Of a stretch of 64,000 nt of DNA, positions 42,401 through 55,439 are shown piece by piece (the first letter of the stretch is position 1; each line of letters opens with the position of its first letter). The notes under the pieces are model-generated. The model ran no database searches, was not told the origin of the DNA, and was given only the letters and a program-made list of their open reading frames with translations. Origin of the DNA: Drechmeria coniospora (lineage: Eukaryota > Ascomycota > Sordariomycetes > Hypocreales > Ophiocordycipitaceae); NCBI RefSeq assembly GCF_001625195.1, contig NC_054391.1:1-64000 (forward strand), written 5' to 3'. The position numbers were made by a program, and so were the translations under genes.

Positions 42401-45400
42401 GTAGTTTCAAGAATAAGACCACTAGTACCAACAGTTACAATAATTCTTGTAGGGCAGTTGCCGATACATCCAGAAGATGGTGGAATTGTACTACTCCCGG
42501 CCGTTGGTCCATAAGTAGATTCTGTAATCGCATCTGTAGTACCAACAGTAACTAGTACCCTGGTAGGACAAAAGCCAATGCATCCAAGAGAAGGCAGTAA
42601 TGTACTAATCCCAGCCGTCGGTCCATAGGTTGATTCGGTAGTTATACCGCCAGAAGGACCAACAGTAATGATAATCCTTATAGGGCAGTTACCAATACAT
42701 CCAGCGGATGGTAAAATAGTACTAATTCCTGACGTCGGTCCAATAGTTGATTCTGTAATGACACCTGTTGTGGCGATAGTTATAATTAGCCGTGTAGGAC
42801 AGTTACCTGTACATCCAGCTGAAGGCGGTACCGTACTTGTACCAGCTGTTGGCCCGTATGTGGTTTCAAGAATAAGACCACTAGTACCGACAGTTACAAT
42901 AATTCTTGTAGGGCAGTTACCGATACATCCAGAAGATGGTGGAATTGTACTGCTACCAGGCGTTGGTCCATACGTAGATTCAGTAATTGCATCTGTAGTA
43001 CCGACGGTAACTAGTACCCTGGTAGGACAGAACCCAATGCATCCTAGAGAAGGGAGTATTGTACTAATCCCAGCCGTCGGTCCATAGGTTGATTCGGTAG
43101 TTATACCGCCAGAAGGACCAACAGTAACGATAATCCTCGTAGGGCAATTACCAATACAGCCAGCGGATGGTAAAATAGTACTAATTCCCGATGTCGGTCC
43201 CGTAGTAGATTCTGTAATAACACCTGTTGTGGCGATAGTTATAATCAGCCGTGTAGGACAGTTACCTGTACATCCAGCTGAAGGCGGTACCGTACTTGTG
43301 CCAGCTGTTGGTCCGTAGGTGGTTTCAAGAATAAGACCACTAGTACCGACGGTTACAATAATTTTTGTAGGGCAGTTGCCGATACATCCAGAAGATGGTG
43401 GAATTGTACTGCTACCAGGCGTTGGTCCATACGTAGATTCTGTAATCGCATCTGTAGTACCGACGGTAACTAGTACCCTAGTAGGGCAAAAACCAATGCA
43501 TCCAAGAGTAGGCAGTATTGTACTAATCCCAGCCGTCGGTCCATAGGTTGATTCGGTAGTTATACCGCCAGAAGGACCAACAGTAACGATAATCCTTGTA
43601 GGGCAGTTACCAATACATCCAGCGGATGGTAAAATAGTACTGATTCCCGATGTCGGTCCAATAGTTGATTCTGTAATGACACCTGTTGTAGCGATAGTTA
43701 TAATAAGCCGTGTAGGACAGTTACCTGTACATCCAGCTGAAGGCGGTACCGTACTTGTACCGGCTGTTGGCCCATAGGTGGTTTCAAGAATAAGACCACT
43801 AGTACCGACGGTTACAATAATTCTTGTAGGGCAGTTACCGATACATCCAGAAGATGGTGGAATTGTACTGCTACCAGGCGTTGGTCCATACGTAGATTCT
43901 GTAATTGCATCTGTAGTACCGACGGTAACTAGTACTCTGGTAGGGCAAAAGCCAATGCATCCAAGAGTAGGGAGTATTGTACTAATCCCAGCCGTCGGTC
44001 CATAGGTTGATTCGGTAGTAATACCGCCAGAAGGACCAACAGTAACGATAATCCTTGTAGGGCAGTTACCAATACATCCAGCGGATGGTAAAATAGTACT
44101 GATTCCCGATGTCGGTCCAATAGTTGATTCTGTAATGACACCTGTTGTGGCGATAGTTATAATCAGCCGTGTAGGACAGTTACCTGTACATCCAGCTAAA
44201 GGCGGTACCGTACTTGTACCAGCTGTTGGCCCATAGGTGGTTTCAAGAATAAGACCACTAGTACCGACGGTTACAATAATTCTTGTAGGGCAGTTACCGA
44301 TACATCCAGAAGATGGTGGAATTGTACTGCTACCGGGCGTTGGTCCATATGTGGATTCTGTAATTGCATCTGTAGTACCGACGGTAACTAAAACCCGAGT
44401 GGGACAGAACCCAATGCATCCTAGAGAAGGAAGTATTGTACTAATCCCAGATGTTGGTCCATAGGTTGATTCGGTAGTTATACCGCCAGAAGGACCAACA
44501 GTAACGATAATTCTCGTAGGGCAGTTACCAATACATCCAGCGGATGGTAAAATAGTACTGATTCCCGATGTCGGTCCCGTAGTAGATTCTGTAATAGCAC
44601 CTGTTGTGGCGATAGTTATAATCAGCCGTGTAGGACAGTTACCTGTACATCTAGCTGTAGGCGGTACCGTACTTGTACCAGCTATTGGTCCGTATGTGGT
44701 TTCAAGAATAAGACCACTAGTACCGACAGTTACAATAATTCTTGTAGGGCAGTTACCGATACATCCAGAAGATGGTGGAATTGTACTGCTACCGGGCGTT
44801 GGTCCATACGTAGATTCAGTAATCGCATCTGTAGTACCGACGGTAACTAAAACCCGAGTGGGACAGAACCCAATGCATCCTAGAGAAGGGAGTATTGTAC
44901 TAATCCCAGCCGTCGGTCCATAGGTTGATTCGGTAGCTATACCGCCAGAAGGACCAACAGTAACAATAATCTTCGTAGGGCAATTACCAATACATCCAGC
45001 GGATGGTAAAATAGTACTAATTCCCGATGTTGGTCCCGTAGTAGATTCTGTAATAGCACCTGTTGTGGCGATAGTTATAATCAGCCGTGTAGGACAGTTA
45101 CCTGTACATCCAGCTATAGGCGGTACCGTACTTGTACCAGCTGTTGGTCCGTATGTGGTTTCAAGAATAAGACCACTAGTACCGACGGTTACAATAATTC
45201 TTGTAGGGCAGTTGCCGATACATCCAGAAGATGGTGGAATTGTACTCCTACCAGGCGTTGGTCCATACGTGGATTCTGTAATCGCATCTGTAGTACCGAT
45301 GGTAACTAGTACCCTAGTAGGGCAAAAACCAATACATCCTAGAGAAGGCAGTATTGTACTAATCCCAGCCGTCGGTCCATGGGTTGATTCGGTAGTAATA

Positions 45401-48400
45401 CCGCCAGAAGGACCAACAGTAACGATAATTCTCGTAGGGCAATTACCAATACAGCTAGCGGATGGTAAAATAGTACTAATTCCCGATGTCGGTCCAGAAG
45501 TAGATTCTGTAATAACGCCTGTTGTGGCGATAGTTATAATCAGCCGTGTAGGACAGTTACCTGTACATCTAGCTGAAGGCGGTACCGTACTTGTACCAGC
45601 TGTTGGCCCGTATGTGGTTTCAAGAATAAGACCACTAGTACCGACGGTTACAATAATTCTTGTAGGGCAGTTGCCGATACATCCAGAAGATGGTGGAATT
45701 GTACTGCTACCAGGCGTTGGTCCATACGTAGATTCTGTAATTGCATCTGTAGTACCGACGGTAACTAGTATCCTAGTAGGACAAAAGCCAATGCATCCTA
45801 GAGAAGGAAGTATTGTACTAATCCCAGCCGTCGGTCCATAGGTTGATTCGGTAGTTATACCGCCAGAAGGACCAACAGTAACGATTATCCTCGTAGGGCA
45901 ATTACCAATACATCCAGCGGATGGTAAAATAGTACTAATTCCCGATGTTGGTCCCGTAGTAGATTCTGTGATAACACCTGTTGTGGCGATAGTTATAATA
46001 AGCCGTGTAGGACAGTTACCTGTACATCCAGTTGTAGGCGGTACCGTACTTGTGCCAGCTGTTGGTCCGTAGGTGGTTTCAAGAATAAGACCACTAGTAC
46101 CGACGGTTACAATAATTCTCGTAGGGCAGTTGCCGATACATCCAGAAGATGGTGGAATTGTACTACTACCAGGCGTTGGTCCATACGTAGACTCTGTAAT
46201 CGCATCTGTAGTACCGACGGTAACTAGTACCCTAGTAGGGCAATAACCAATGCATCCTAGAGAAGGCAGTATTGTACTAATCCCAGCCGTCGGTCCATAG
46301 GTTAATTCGGTAGTTATACCGCCAGAAGGACCAACAGTAACGATAATCTTCGTAGGGCAATTACCAATACATCCAGCGGATGGCAAAATAGTACTGATTC
46401 CCGATGTCGGTCCAATAGTTGATTCTGTAATAACACCTGTTGTGGCGATAGTTATAATCAGCCGTGTAGGACAGTTACCTGTACATCCAGCTGAAGGCGG
46501 TACCGTACTTGTACCAGCTGTTGGTCCATATGTGGTTTCAAGAATAAGACCACTAGTACCGACGGTTACAATAATTCTTGTAGGGCAGTTGCCGATACAT
46601 CCAGAAGATGGTGGAATTGTACTGCTACCGGGCGTTGGTCCATATGTGGATTCTGTAAATGCATCTGTAGTACCGACGGTAACTAAAACCCGAGTGTGAC
46701 AGAACCCAACACATCCTAGAGAAGGAAGTATTGTACTAATCCCAGATATCGGTCCATAGGTTGATTCGGTAGTTATACCGCCACTTGCAGTATATGGTCC
46801 AGTAAATGTTGATGGAATAACCATAATGACAGTACCTGTAGGGTCAGTGCCAGTCGGTGGCAGGGTCGTGATTGACGTTCTGGTATCTGTGCCAGTACTA
46901 GTTATTGTAATATATGGTCCAGTAAATGTAGATGATGTAATAACCATAATGACAGTACCAGTAAGGTCAGTTCCAATCGGTGGCAGGGTCATAATTGTCG
47001 TGTCAAACGGGTCTGTAACAATACTGATTATTGTAGTATATGGTCCAGTGAATGTGGATGATGGATTAACTATAATTACAGTACCAGTAAGGCCAGTACC
47101 AGTCGGTGGAAGGGTCATGATTGACGATCGTGAATCTGTGCCAGTACTAGTTATTGTAGTAAATGGTCCAGTAAATGTGGACGATGGATTAACTATAATG
47201 ACAGTACCAGTAAGGCCAGTACCAGTCGGTGGAAGGGTCATAATTGACGTTCGTGTATCTGTGCCGGTGCTGGTTATTGTGGTATATGGTCCAGTAAAAG
47301 TGGATGATGGATTAACTATAATGACAGTACCAGTAAGGTCAGTACCAGTCGGTGGCAGGGTCACAATTGACGTTCGTGTATCTGTGCCAGCACTAGTTAT
47401 GGTAGTAAATGGTCCAGTAAATGTGGATGATGGAATAACCATAATGACAGTACCAGTAGGGTCAGTGCCAGTTGGTGGCAGGGTTGTAATTAATGTCTCG
47501 GAACCTGTACCGGTACTGATGATCGTAGTATATGGTCCTGTAAACGTGGATGATTTAATAACCATAATGACAGTACCAGTAAGGTCAGTACCAATCGGTG
47601 GCAAGGTCATAATTGTCGTGTCAAACGGGTCTGTAACAATACTGATTATTGTAGTATATGGTCCAGTAAACGTGGATGATGGATTAACTATAATGACAGT
47701 ACCAGTAAGGCCAGTACCAGTCGGTGGAAGGGTCATAATTGACGTTCGTGTATCTGTGCCGATGCTGGTTATTGTAGTATATGGTCCAGTAAATGTGGAT
47801 GATGGATTAACTATAATGACAGTACCAGTAAGTCCAGTACCAGTCGGTCGCAGGGTCATGATTGACGATCGTGAATCTGTGCCAGTACTAGTTATTGTAG
47901 TAAATGGTCCAGTAAATGTGGATGATGGATTAACTATAATGACAGTGCCAGTAAGGTCAGTACCAGTCGGTGGCAGGGTCACAATTGACGTTCGTGTATC
48001 TGTGCCAGCACTAGTTATGGTAGTAAATGGTCCAGTAAATGTGGATGATGGAATAACCATAATGACAGTACCAGTAGGGTCAGTGCCACTTGGCGGCAGG
48101 GTTGTAATTAACGTCTCGAGACCTGTACCGGTACTGATGATCGTAGTATATGGTCCAATAAATGTGGATGATGGATTAACTATAATGACAGTACCAGTAT
48201 GGCCAGGGTCAATCGGTGGCAGGGTCATGATTGTTGGTGGAATAAACGTATTGATACTGGTAATTGTAGTATATGGTCCAGTAAAAGTGGATGATGGATT
48301 AACTATAATGACAGTACCAGTAAGGTCAGTACCAGTCGGTGGTAGGGTCATGGTTGACGTTCGTGAATCTGTGCCTGCACTATTTATTGTGGTAAATGGT

Positions 48401-51400
48401 CCAGTAAATGTGGATGATGGATTAACTATAATGACAGTACCAGTAAGGCCATTACCAGTTGGTGGAAGGGTCATAATTGACGTTCGTGTATCTGTGCCGG
48501 TGCTGGTTATTGTAGTATATGGTCCAGTAAAAGTGGATGATGGATTAACTATAATGACAGTACCAGTAAGGCCAGTACCAGTCGGCGGCAAGGTCATGAT
48601 TGTTGGTGGAATAAATGTATTGATACTGGTAATTGTAGTATATGGTCCTGTAAATGTGGGGGATGGAATCACCATAATGACAGTACCAGTAGGGTCAGTG
48701 CCGCTCGGTAGCAGGGTCGTAATTGACGTCCGTGTACCTGCCCAGGTATTGGTGATTGTAGTAAATGGTCCAGTAAATATGGATGATGGAATAACCATAA
48801 TGACAGTACCAGTAGGGTCAGTGCCAGTTGGTGGCAGAGTTGTAATTAACGTCTCGGAACCTGTACCGGTACTGATGATCGTAGTATATGGTCCTGTAAA
48901 TGTGGATGATGTAATAACCATAATGACAGTACCAGTAAGGTCAGTACCGATCGGTGGCAGGGTCATAATTGTCGTGTCAAACGGGTCTGTAACAATACTG
49001 ATTATTGTAGTATATGGTCCAGTAAACGTGGATGATGGATTAACTATAATTACAGTACCAGTAAGGCCAGTACCAGTCGGTGGTAAGGTCATGATTGACG
49101 TTCGTGAATCTGTGCCAGCACTAGTTATTGTGGTAAATGGTCCAGTAAATGTGGATGATGGATTAACTATAATGACAGTACCAGTAAGGCCAGTACCAGT
49201 CGGTGGAAGGGTCATAATTGACGTTCGTGTATCTGTGCCGGTGCTGGTTATTGTAGTATATGGTCCAGTAAATGTGGATGATGGATTAACTATAATGACA
49301 GTACCAGTAAGGTCAGTACCAGTCGGTAGCAGGGTCACAATTAACGTTCGTGTATCTGTGCCAGCACTAGTTATGGTAGTAAATGGTCCAGTAAATGTGG
49401 ATGATGGAATAACCATAATGACAGTACCAGTAGGGTCAGTGCCACTTGGCGGCAGGGTTGTAACTAACGTCTCGAAACCTGTACCGGTACTGATGATCGT
49501 AGTGTATGGTCCAGCAAATGTGGATGATGGATTAACTATAATGACAGTACCAGTATGGCCAGGGTCAATCGGTGGCAGGGTCATGATTGTTGGTGGAATA
49601 AACGTATTGATACTGGTAATTGTAGTATATGGTCCAGTAAAAGTGGGGGATGGAATCACCTTAATGACAGTACCAGTAGGGTCAGTACCGCTCGGTAGCA
49701 GTGTCGTAATTGACGTCCGTATACCTGTCCCGGTACTGGTGATTGTAGTGAATGGTCCAGTAAATGTGGATGATGGAATAACCATAATGACAGTACCAGT
49801 AGGGTCAGTGCCACTTGGTGGCAGGGTTGTAATTAACGTCTCGAAACCTGTACCGGTACTGATGATCGTAGTGTATGGTCCAGTAAATGTGGATGATGGA
49901 ATAACCATAATGACAGTACCAGTAGAGTCAGTGCCACTCGGTGGCAGGGTCGTAATTGACGTCCGTATACCTGTCCCGGTACTGGTGATTGTAGTGAATG
50001 GTCCAGTAAATTTTGGAGATGGAATCACCATAATGACAGTACCAGTAGGGTCAGTGCCGCTCGGTGGCAGGGTCGTAGTTGACGTCCGTGTACCTGTCCC
50101 GGTACTGGTGATTGTAGTAAATGGTCCAGTAAATGTGGATGATGGAATAACCATAATGACAGTACCAGTAGGGTCAGTGCCACTTGGTGGCATGGTTGTA
50201 ATTGACGTCTCGAAACCTGTACCGGTACTGATAATCGTAGTATATGGTCCAGTAAATGTGGATGATGGAATAACCATAATGACAGTACCAGTAAAATCAG
50301 TGCCACCCGGTGGCAGGGTTATGATTGACGTCTGTGTGCCTGTCCCAGTACTGGTCATTGTAGTATATGGTCCAGTAAATGTGGATGTAGGACCAACGGT
50401 AACAATAATTCTTGTAGGGCAGTTACCAATACATCCAGCGGATGGTAAAATAGTACTAATTCCCGATGTTGGTCCCGTAGTAGATTCTGTAATGATACCT
50501 GTTGTGCCAATGGTTATAAGAAGCCTTGTGGGACAGTTACCTGTACATCCAGGTAAAGGCGGTACTGTACTTGTACCAGCTGTTGGTCCGTAAAGGGTTT
50601 CAAGAATGAGACCAGTGGTACCGACAGTTACAATAATTCTTGTAGGGCAGTTGCCGATACACCCGGAAGATGGTGGAATCGCACTAGTACCGGCCGAAGG
50701 TCCATATGTGAATTCTGTAATCGCATCTGTAGTACCGACGGTAACTATTACCCTGGTAGGACAGTTGCCAATACATCCTGCAGAAGGTGGAATTGTACTG
50801 GTGCCAGCCGTTGGTCCATAAGTTGCTTCAGTAGTTGTACCACCAGTAGGAGCCAAGGTAACAATAAGTCTCGTAGGGCAGTTTCCAATACATCCAGCAG
50901 AAGGTAGAATAGTACTAGTTCCCGGTGTCGGTCCCGTCCTGGTCTCTATGCTGACATCTGTTGTACCGACGGTAACTATTATCCTGGTGGGACAATAACC
51001 AACGCATCCTGCAGATGGCAGTATTGTACTAGTCCCAGCCGTTGGTCCATAAGTTGATTCGGTCGTTGTACCACCAGTAGGAGCCAAGGTAACAATAAGT
51101 CTCGTAGGGCAGTTTCCAATACATCCAACAGAAGGTAAAATAGTACTAGTTCCCGGTGTCGGTCCCGTCCTGGTTTCTATACTAACATCTGTTGTACCAA
51201 CGGTAACTATTACCCTAGTGGGACAATAGCCAACGCATCCTGCAGATGGCAGTATTGTACTAGTCCCAGCTGTTGGTCCATAAGTTGATTCGGTCGTTGT
51301 ACCACCAGTAGGAGCCAAGGTAACAATAAGTCTCGTAGGGCAGTTTCCAATACATCCAACAGAAGGTAAAATAGTACTAGTTCCCGGTGTCGGTCCTGTC

Positions 51401-52862
51401 CTGGTTTCTATGCTAACATCTGTTGTACCAACGGTAACTATTACCCTGGTGGGACAATAGCCAACGCATCCTGCAGATGGCAGTATTGTACTAGTCCCAC
51501 CCGTTGGTCCATAAGTTGATTCGGTCGTTGTACCACCAGTAGGAGCTAATGTAACAATAAGTCTCGTAGGGCAGTTTCCAATACATCCAACAGAAGGTAA
51601 AATAGTACTAGTTCCCGGTGTCGGTCCTGTCCTGGTTTCTATGCTAACATCTGTTGTACCAACGGTAACTATTACCCTGGTGGGACAATAGCCAACGCAT
51701 CCTGCAGATGGCAGTATTGTACTAGTCCCAGCTGTTGGTCCATAAGTTGATTCGGTCGTTGTACCACCAGTAGGAGCCAATGTAACAATAAGTCTCGTAG
51801 GGCAGTTTCCAATACATCCAACAGAAGGTAAAATAGTACTAGTTCCCGGTGTCGGTCCCGTCCTGGTTTCTATACTAACATCTGTTGTACCAACGGTAAC
51901 TATTACCCTGGTGGGACAATAGCCAACGCATCCTGCAGATGGCAGTATTGTACTAGTCCCAGCTGTTGGTCCATATGTTGATTCGGTCGTTGTACCACCA
52001 GTAGGAGCCAAGGTAACAATAAGTCTCGTAGGGCAGTTTCCAATACATCCAACAGAAGGTAAAATAGTACTAGTTCCCGGTGTCGGTCCTGTCCTGGTTT
52101 CTATGCTAACATCTGTTGTACCAACGGTAACTATTACCCTGGTGGGACAATAGCCAACGCATCCTGCAGATGGCAGTATTGTACTAGTCCCACCCGTTGG
52201 TCCATAAGTTGATTCGGTCGTTGTACCACCAGTAGGAGCTAATGTAACAATAAGTCTCGTAGGGCAGTTTCCAATACATCCAACAGAAGGTAAAATAGTA
52301 CTAGTTCCCGGTGTCGGTCCTGTCCTGGTTTCTATGCTAACATCTGTTGTACCAACGGTAACTATTACCCTGGTGGGACAATAGCCAACGCATCCTGCAG
52401 ATGGCAGTATTGTACTAGTCCCAGCTGTTGGTCCATAAGTTGATTCGGTCGTTGTACCACCAGTAGGAGCCAATGTAACAATAAGTCTCGTAGGGCAGTT
52501 TCCAATACATCCAACAGAAGGTAAAATAGTACTAGTTCCCGGTGTCGGTCCTGTAGTGGTTTCTATACTGGCATCCGTTCCAGTCCAGGCAATCATCGTT
52601 GTAAGGTAATCTTCAGGAGGCTGTGTAATGCAACTTATATACGTTCTGATAGGTCTGGTTATTATCTGTACTTTTGCTGTAAGGAATTTAAACTAGTTAT
52701 ATCTTACCGAGTGCTTGCACTCTGTAAAGAACTTCCGGCACAGATATACTGAATCGGTAAGATTTCAACAACAACATTACAAGTATTATTAGCAAGGCTA
52801 ATACCGGAGCTAATAGTATAAAAACAGGAAGATAATGCTAGTAATTGTAAAATGTGGATCAT
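39451..52862 (-). CDS. Giant secreted adhesin-like protein with flocculin-like and C-x3-C repeats and two C-terminal GLEYA/PA14-like domains
   Basis: Model: complement of 39451-52654 joined to 52708-52862, giving 4,452 residues. Exon 1 encodes a signal peptide (MIHILQLLALSSCFYTISSG, then ISLA with likely cleavage before NN). Then come block A, about residues 60-807 (50390-52590), C-x3-C repeats such as GCIGNCPTRLIVT; block B, 807-2007, flocculin-like Thr/Gly-rich repeats FTGPYTTITSTGTG..TVIIVNPSS; block C, 2007-3537, C-x3-C repeats in a 153-residue higher-order unit; block D, 3537-3987, flocculin-like repeats; and two domains of about 230 residues (from about 4003 and 4235) with GYFHP..G.Y.FS, WLG/WIG, ATACEYVPFR and GYCGGF, resembling GLEYA/PA14 ligand-binding domains. 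No GPI signal follows the last domain, so it may be secreted or held in the wall by other means. No stop or frameshift exists in 13 kb. Confidence 0.85.
40850..42190. repeat. Flocculin-like repeat array in the adhesin gene (block D)
   Basis: Eleven or so units of 117, 120 or 126 bp, nearly identical at the DNA level. The length classes differ by the presence of the short Ser-Ser-containing link between units. Confidence 0.9.
42200..46785. repeat. 459-bp higher-order repeat array in the adhesin gene (block C)
   Basis: Four different C-x3-C modules of about 38 residues form a 153-residue unit that recurs every 459 bp. Identical landmarks occur at 43319, 43778 and 44237, and at 44606 and 45065. 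There are about ten copies with few differences, mostly synonymous or conservative. Confidence 0.93.
46790..50385. repeat. Flocculin-like repeat array in the adhesin gene (block B)
   Basis: About 120-bp units coding for TGPYTTI..TLPP..GT..TGTVIIV. The copies are more diverged than those in blocks A, C and D, and occur in mixed order, suggesting older shuffling. Confidence 0.88.
50390..52590. repeat. 231-bp tandem repeat array in the adhesin gene (block A)
   Basis: Pairs of C-x3-C modules recur every 231 bp. The landmark TGGTTTCTAT is found at 51864, 52095 and 52326 and continues in both directions. Copies next to the N-terminus are almost identical, the sign of recent expansion or homogenisation. 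Confidence 0.93.
52655..52707 (-). other. Intron separating the signal-peptide exon of the giant adhesin
   Basis: A 53-nt intron, GTAAGA..ACCAG on the minus strand. It restores the frame between the signal-peptide exon (ending ACT CG) and the PIRTYISC segment upstream of the long ORF. An alternative acceptor at 52677 gives the wrong frame. Confidence 0.8.
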
Positions 52863-53426
52863 TTTGAAGTATAAGAATGCAACTTAATATCTTCAATATC
52901 TCTATAGGAATTGTTTTTTCTGTTAATACTGTTGGTAAAGTGTCCTTAAACGTATTAGAATGATTCTGTCATTTACTGGGATAATCTTCAGAACTCCCCA
53001 GTATATTTCTGTGTTTACTTGATCGTATGGGGAATCAATGAGATCGTTAAAGGAGGTGTACTATATTGCTAATATACAGGCCAAGCCGTTAATACTCTAC
53101 TTGTTGCGCGACCCGGAATATATATATGTGGTATATGCATTGGACACGACAGTTTTAATAACATATTGCTTGTACTTTAAACTGCCTTGACTTGTGGGGT
53201 ATACGGGTACACTGTTTGGTTTAAATTGTTAATCTATTGCTATTTAGCATCTTTAAGGTTTCAAAACATGCTATCTGCAACAGCTAGGAGGATGACGTGT
53301 TCGATTTGATAAAGGCTAAAAGCCAATTATAGAACGACTAGAAACATGGGTACGTCAACGAACATCTCCACTGGGTACGGAATTTGGAAGTAGAGGTAGT
53401 AGTACAAGGAGCCTCACTTGTACAGT
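52863..53426. other. Upstream region of the adhesin gene
   Basis: AT-rich sequence with a TATATATATGTGG stretch near 53120. It is likely the promoter region of the giant gene. No ORF is supported. Confidence 0.5.
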
Positions 53427-53597
53427 TGTTACGGAGTCACTAGGCGACTGCTCTAGGACTCTTAATGATATTTATTAAAAGACTTGAAGGAGGGAAAACT
53501 ACTTGGCAACTAGGGCTTCTAGTTGTGTGCGTTCTTCCTAGTGGGTCCCTTGGTTCCCTCCGTTCTCCTATATCGGGCTAAGCCCGATACTATAATA
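53427..53597 (-). mobile_element. Solo LTR, 171-bp family, copy 3 (inverted)
   Basis: A 171-bp reverse-oriented copy bounded by the perfect 5-bp target duplication ACAGT (53422-53426 and 53598-53602). It lies about 560 bp upstream of the giant adhesin start codon. Confidence 0.92.
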
Positions 53598-54600
53598 ACA
53601 GTGCAGTATAATTGTAACTATAACGCAAGGCAACTTTCGGATTGTATTATTATATTAACACTACTATGTAGAACAATAGAAAACCTTTTGCTGCTTTGTG
53701 ACTAGTCATTTGGACTTAGTTATAGGATTTTAGTTCCAATACTTAAAATCCTATTTTGAAGTAGCTTCAAAACTATATAACTAAGTATAAATGACCAGTC
53801 AGCAAATAGCAAAAGGTTTACTGTTCTTCTACCCAGTACTGTTGATGTAATAGTAGTTTTGTAAAGTTGGCCTTGAAATACTATGTACCCTGTATTCGTA
53901 TGTTTAGTAGCAGGGGCTGTAGAGTTTTCTCTAATAGCCCTTAGTGTGTTTTACTAGTTTAATTAAAGTTCTCCTACTAAATAGTCTCTTTCGAGGTATA
54001 TTTTAAACTATATTTCTGAGCATATACAACTAGTTAGTAAGGAGCAAAAGGTTTACTATTGTTCTGCCTAGTACTACTAATATACTAGTAGTTTCTTGAA
54101 GCTGGTCTTGAAATACTATGTATTCTGTATTCTTATATTTAGTAGTAGAGATAGGAGAGTTTATTTCGATGGCCCTTAATGCATTTTACCAGTTGAATTC
54201 AAGTTCCCTTGGTAAATATCCTATTCCGTAATAAGATTCGAAACTATCCAACCATAATGTAGGACTAGTTAGCAATGAACAAATAGGGTTTCCGTTTTTC
54301 TACCCAGTACCGTTAATGTAATAGTACCCTCCTGAAGTTGGCCTCTAAATATTACGTACTCCGTGTTTGTATATTTAGTGGTTGGGGCGGGAGAGTTTAC
54401 TTCAGTAGCCCTTAATGCATTTTACTAGTTGAATTAAAGTTCTCTTGGTAATTATCCTATTCCGTAATAAGATTCGAAACTAGAAAACTATAATACAAGA
54501 CTAGTTATCAATGAACAAATAGGTTTTCTGCTGTTCTACCCAGTACTATTAATGTATTAGTAGTATCCGGAAGTTGGCCTTGAGTTGTGGTTGGTTAAAA
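53598..54600. repeat. About 235-bp tandem repeat, three to four diverged copies
   Basis: The landmark TTCT(A/G)CC(C/T)AGTAC is found at 53826, 54061, 54296 and 54533, spacing 235-237 bp. On the minus strand one frame in the first unit reads T-A-P-A-T-K-H-T-N-T-G-Y-I-V-F-Q-G-Q-L, a Thr-rich, repeat-protein-like text, but stops are frequent in the whole array. It may be the fossil of another repetitive surface-protein gene. Confidence 0.75.
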
Positions 54601-54959
54601 TTCCACCTGTCGTACCTGGATGCATACAAGCAACTAGTAGTGTAGTGGTTGACATTCTGTAACCTATCCCTGCGATTGTAGTTATTATCGCGACGTCGGG
54701 TAGCCGACGAGGTGTTGTACTACTTATTACACTTATTTTATATGGATGTATACAATCCACAGGAAGAATAGTACTTGTACTATCTCCCCATTTTTTTAAG
54801 TTGGTAGTGCGAGGTTATCTGAGAGCCAGAAAAGTAGGGGGAGGGGGAATACGAGTAGAGGTTCCTGGAAATGTATCTTTCTTCAGTGCAGTTGCTACTG
54901 CTATATCGATCGGCTGGCCAGGAGTTGTAATTACAATAATTGTTGTTTTGTATTGATAC

Positions 54960-55136
54960 AGTTACAGTGTCAGGGTAAGCCCGAACGTATAACATAAGAC
55001 AAGGGGGAATGACAGATCCACCAAAAGAGTGCGCACAGAAAAAGAAGCCCTAACCAACAAGCAGTCTTTCTTCCTTCCAGACTTTTAATAAACTTTATTG
55101 GGATTACTAGATCAGCTGCTTAGTGACTCCTTAACA
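54960..55136 (+). mobile_element. Diverged solo LTR, 171-bp family, copy 4
   Basis: A 177-bp diverged copy: AGTTACAGTGTCAGGG at the start, AATAAA and AGTGACTCCTTAACA at the end, with a perfect 5-bp target duplication GATAC (54955-54959 and 55137-55141). Confidence 0.8.
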
Positions 55137-55439
55137 GATACGTACAATTTGTTAGGAGATTGGCTGCTAAACAGTTTATAAGTATGAGTATACTCAGTTA
55201 AACTGTAGTAGTTTTACACTGTAAGTAGTATGATAGATACATTACTAGTCACATCGATCCACCTACTAGCTAAAGAGGCCAACGCAAGCTACAACAGCTG
55301 GCTAACAACAGAAAGACCGTTACTAGGCTAGATCAATAATCCAACAATAAGGTTATTAATGTCGTTCAGTTAAACTGGTACAGCAGCTAACAACAAGATT
55401 TCCCTTTCTAGAGCATGCGTAAGACTAGTATGAATCCTT

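Noticed and set aside
46826..50593. A 1,255-codon ORF on the plus strand opposite adhesin block B
   Set aside because: It mirrors the minus-strand repeats, whose period is a multiple of three. The plus-strand text is a monotonous Val/Pro repeat without start context, signal peptide or domains. Shorter plus ORFs at 40844-46699 have the same cause.
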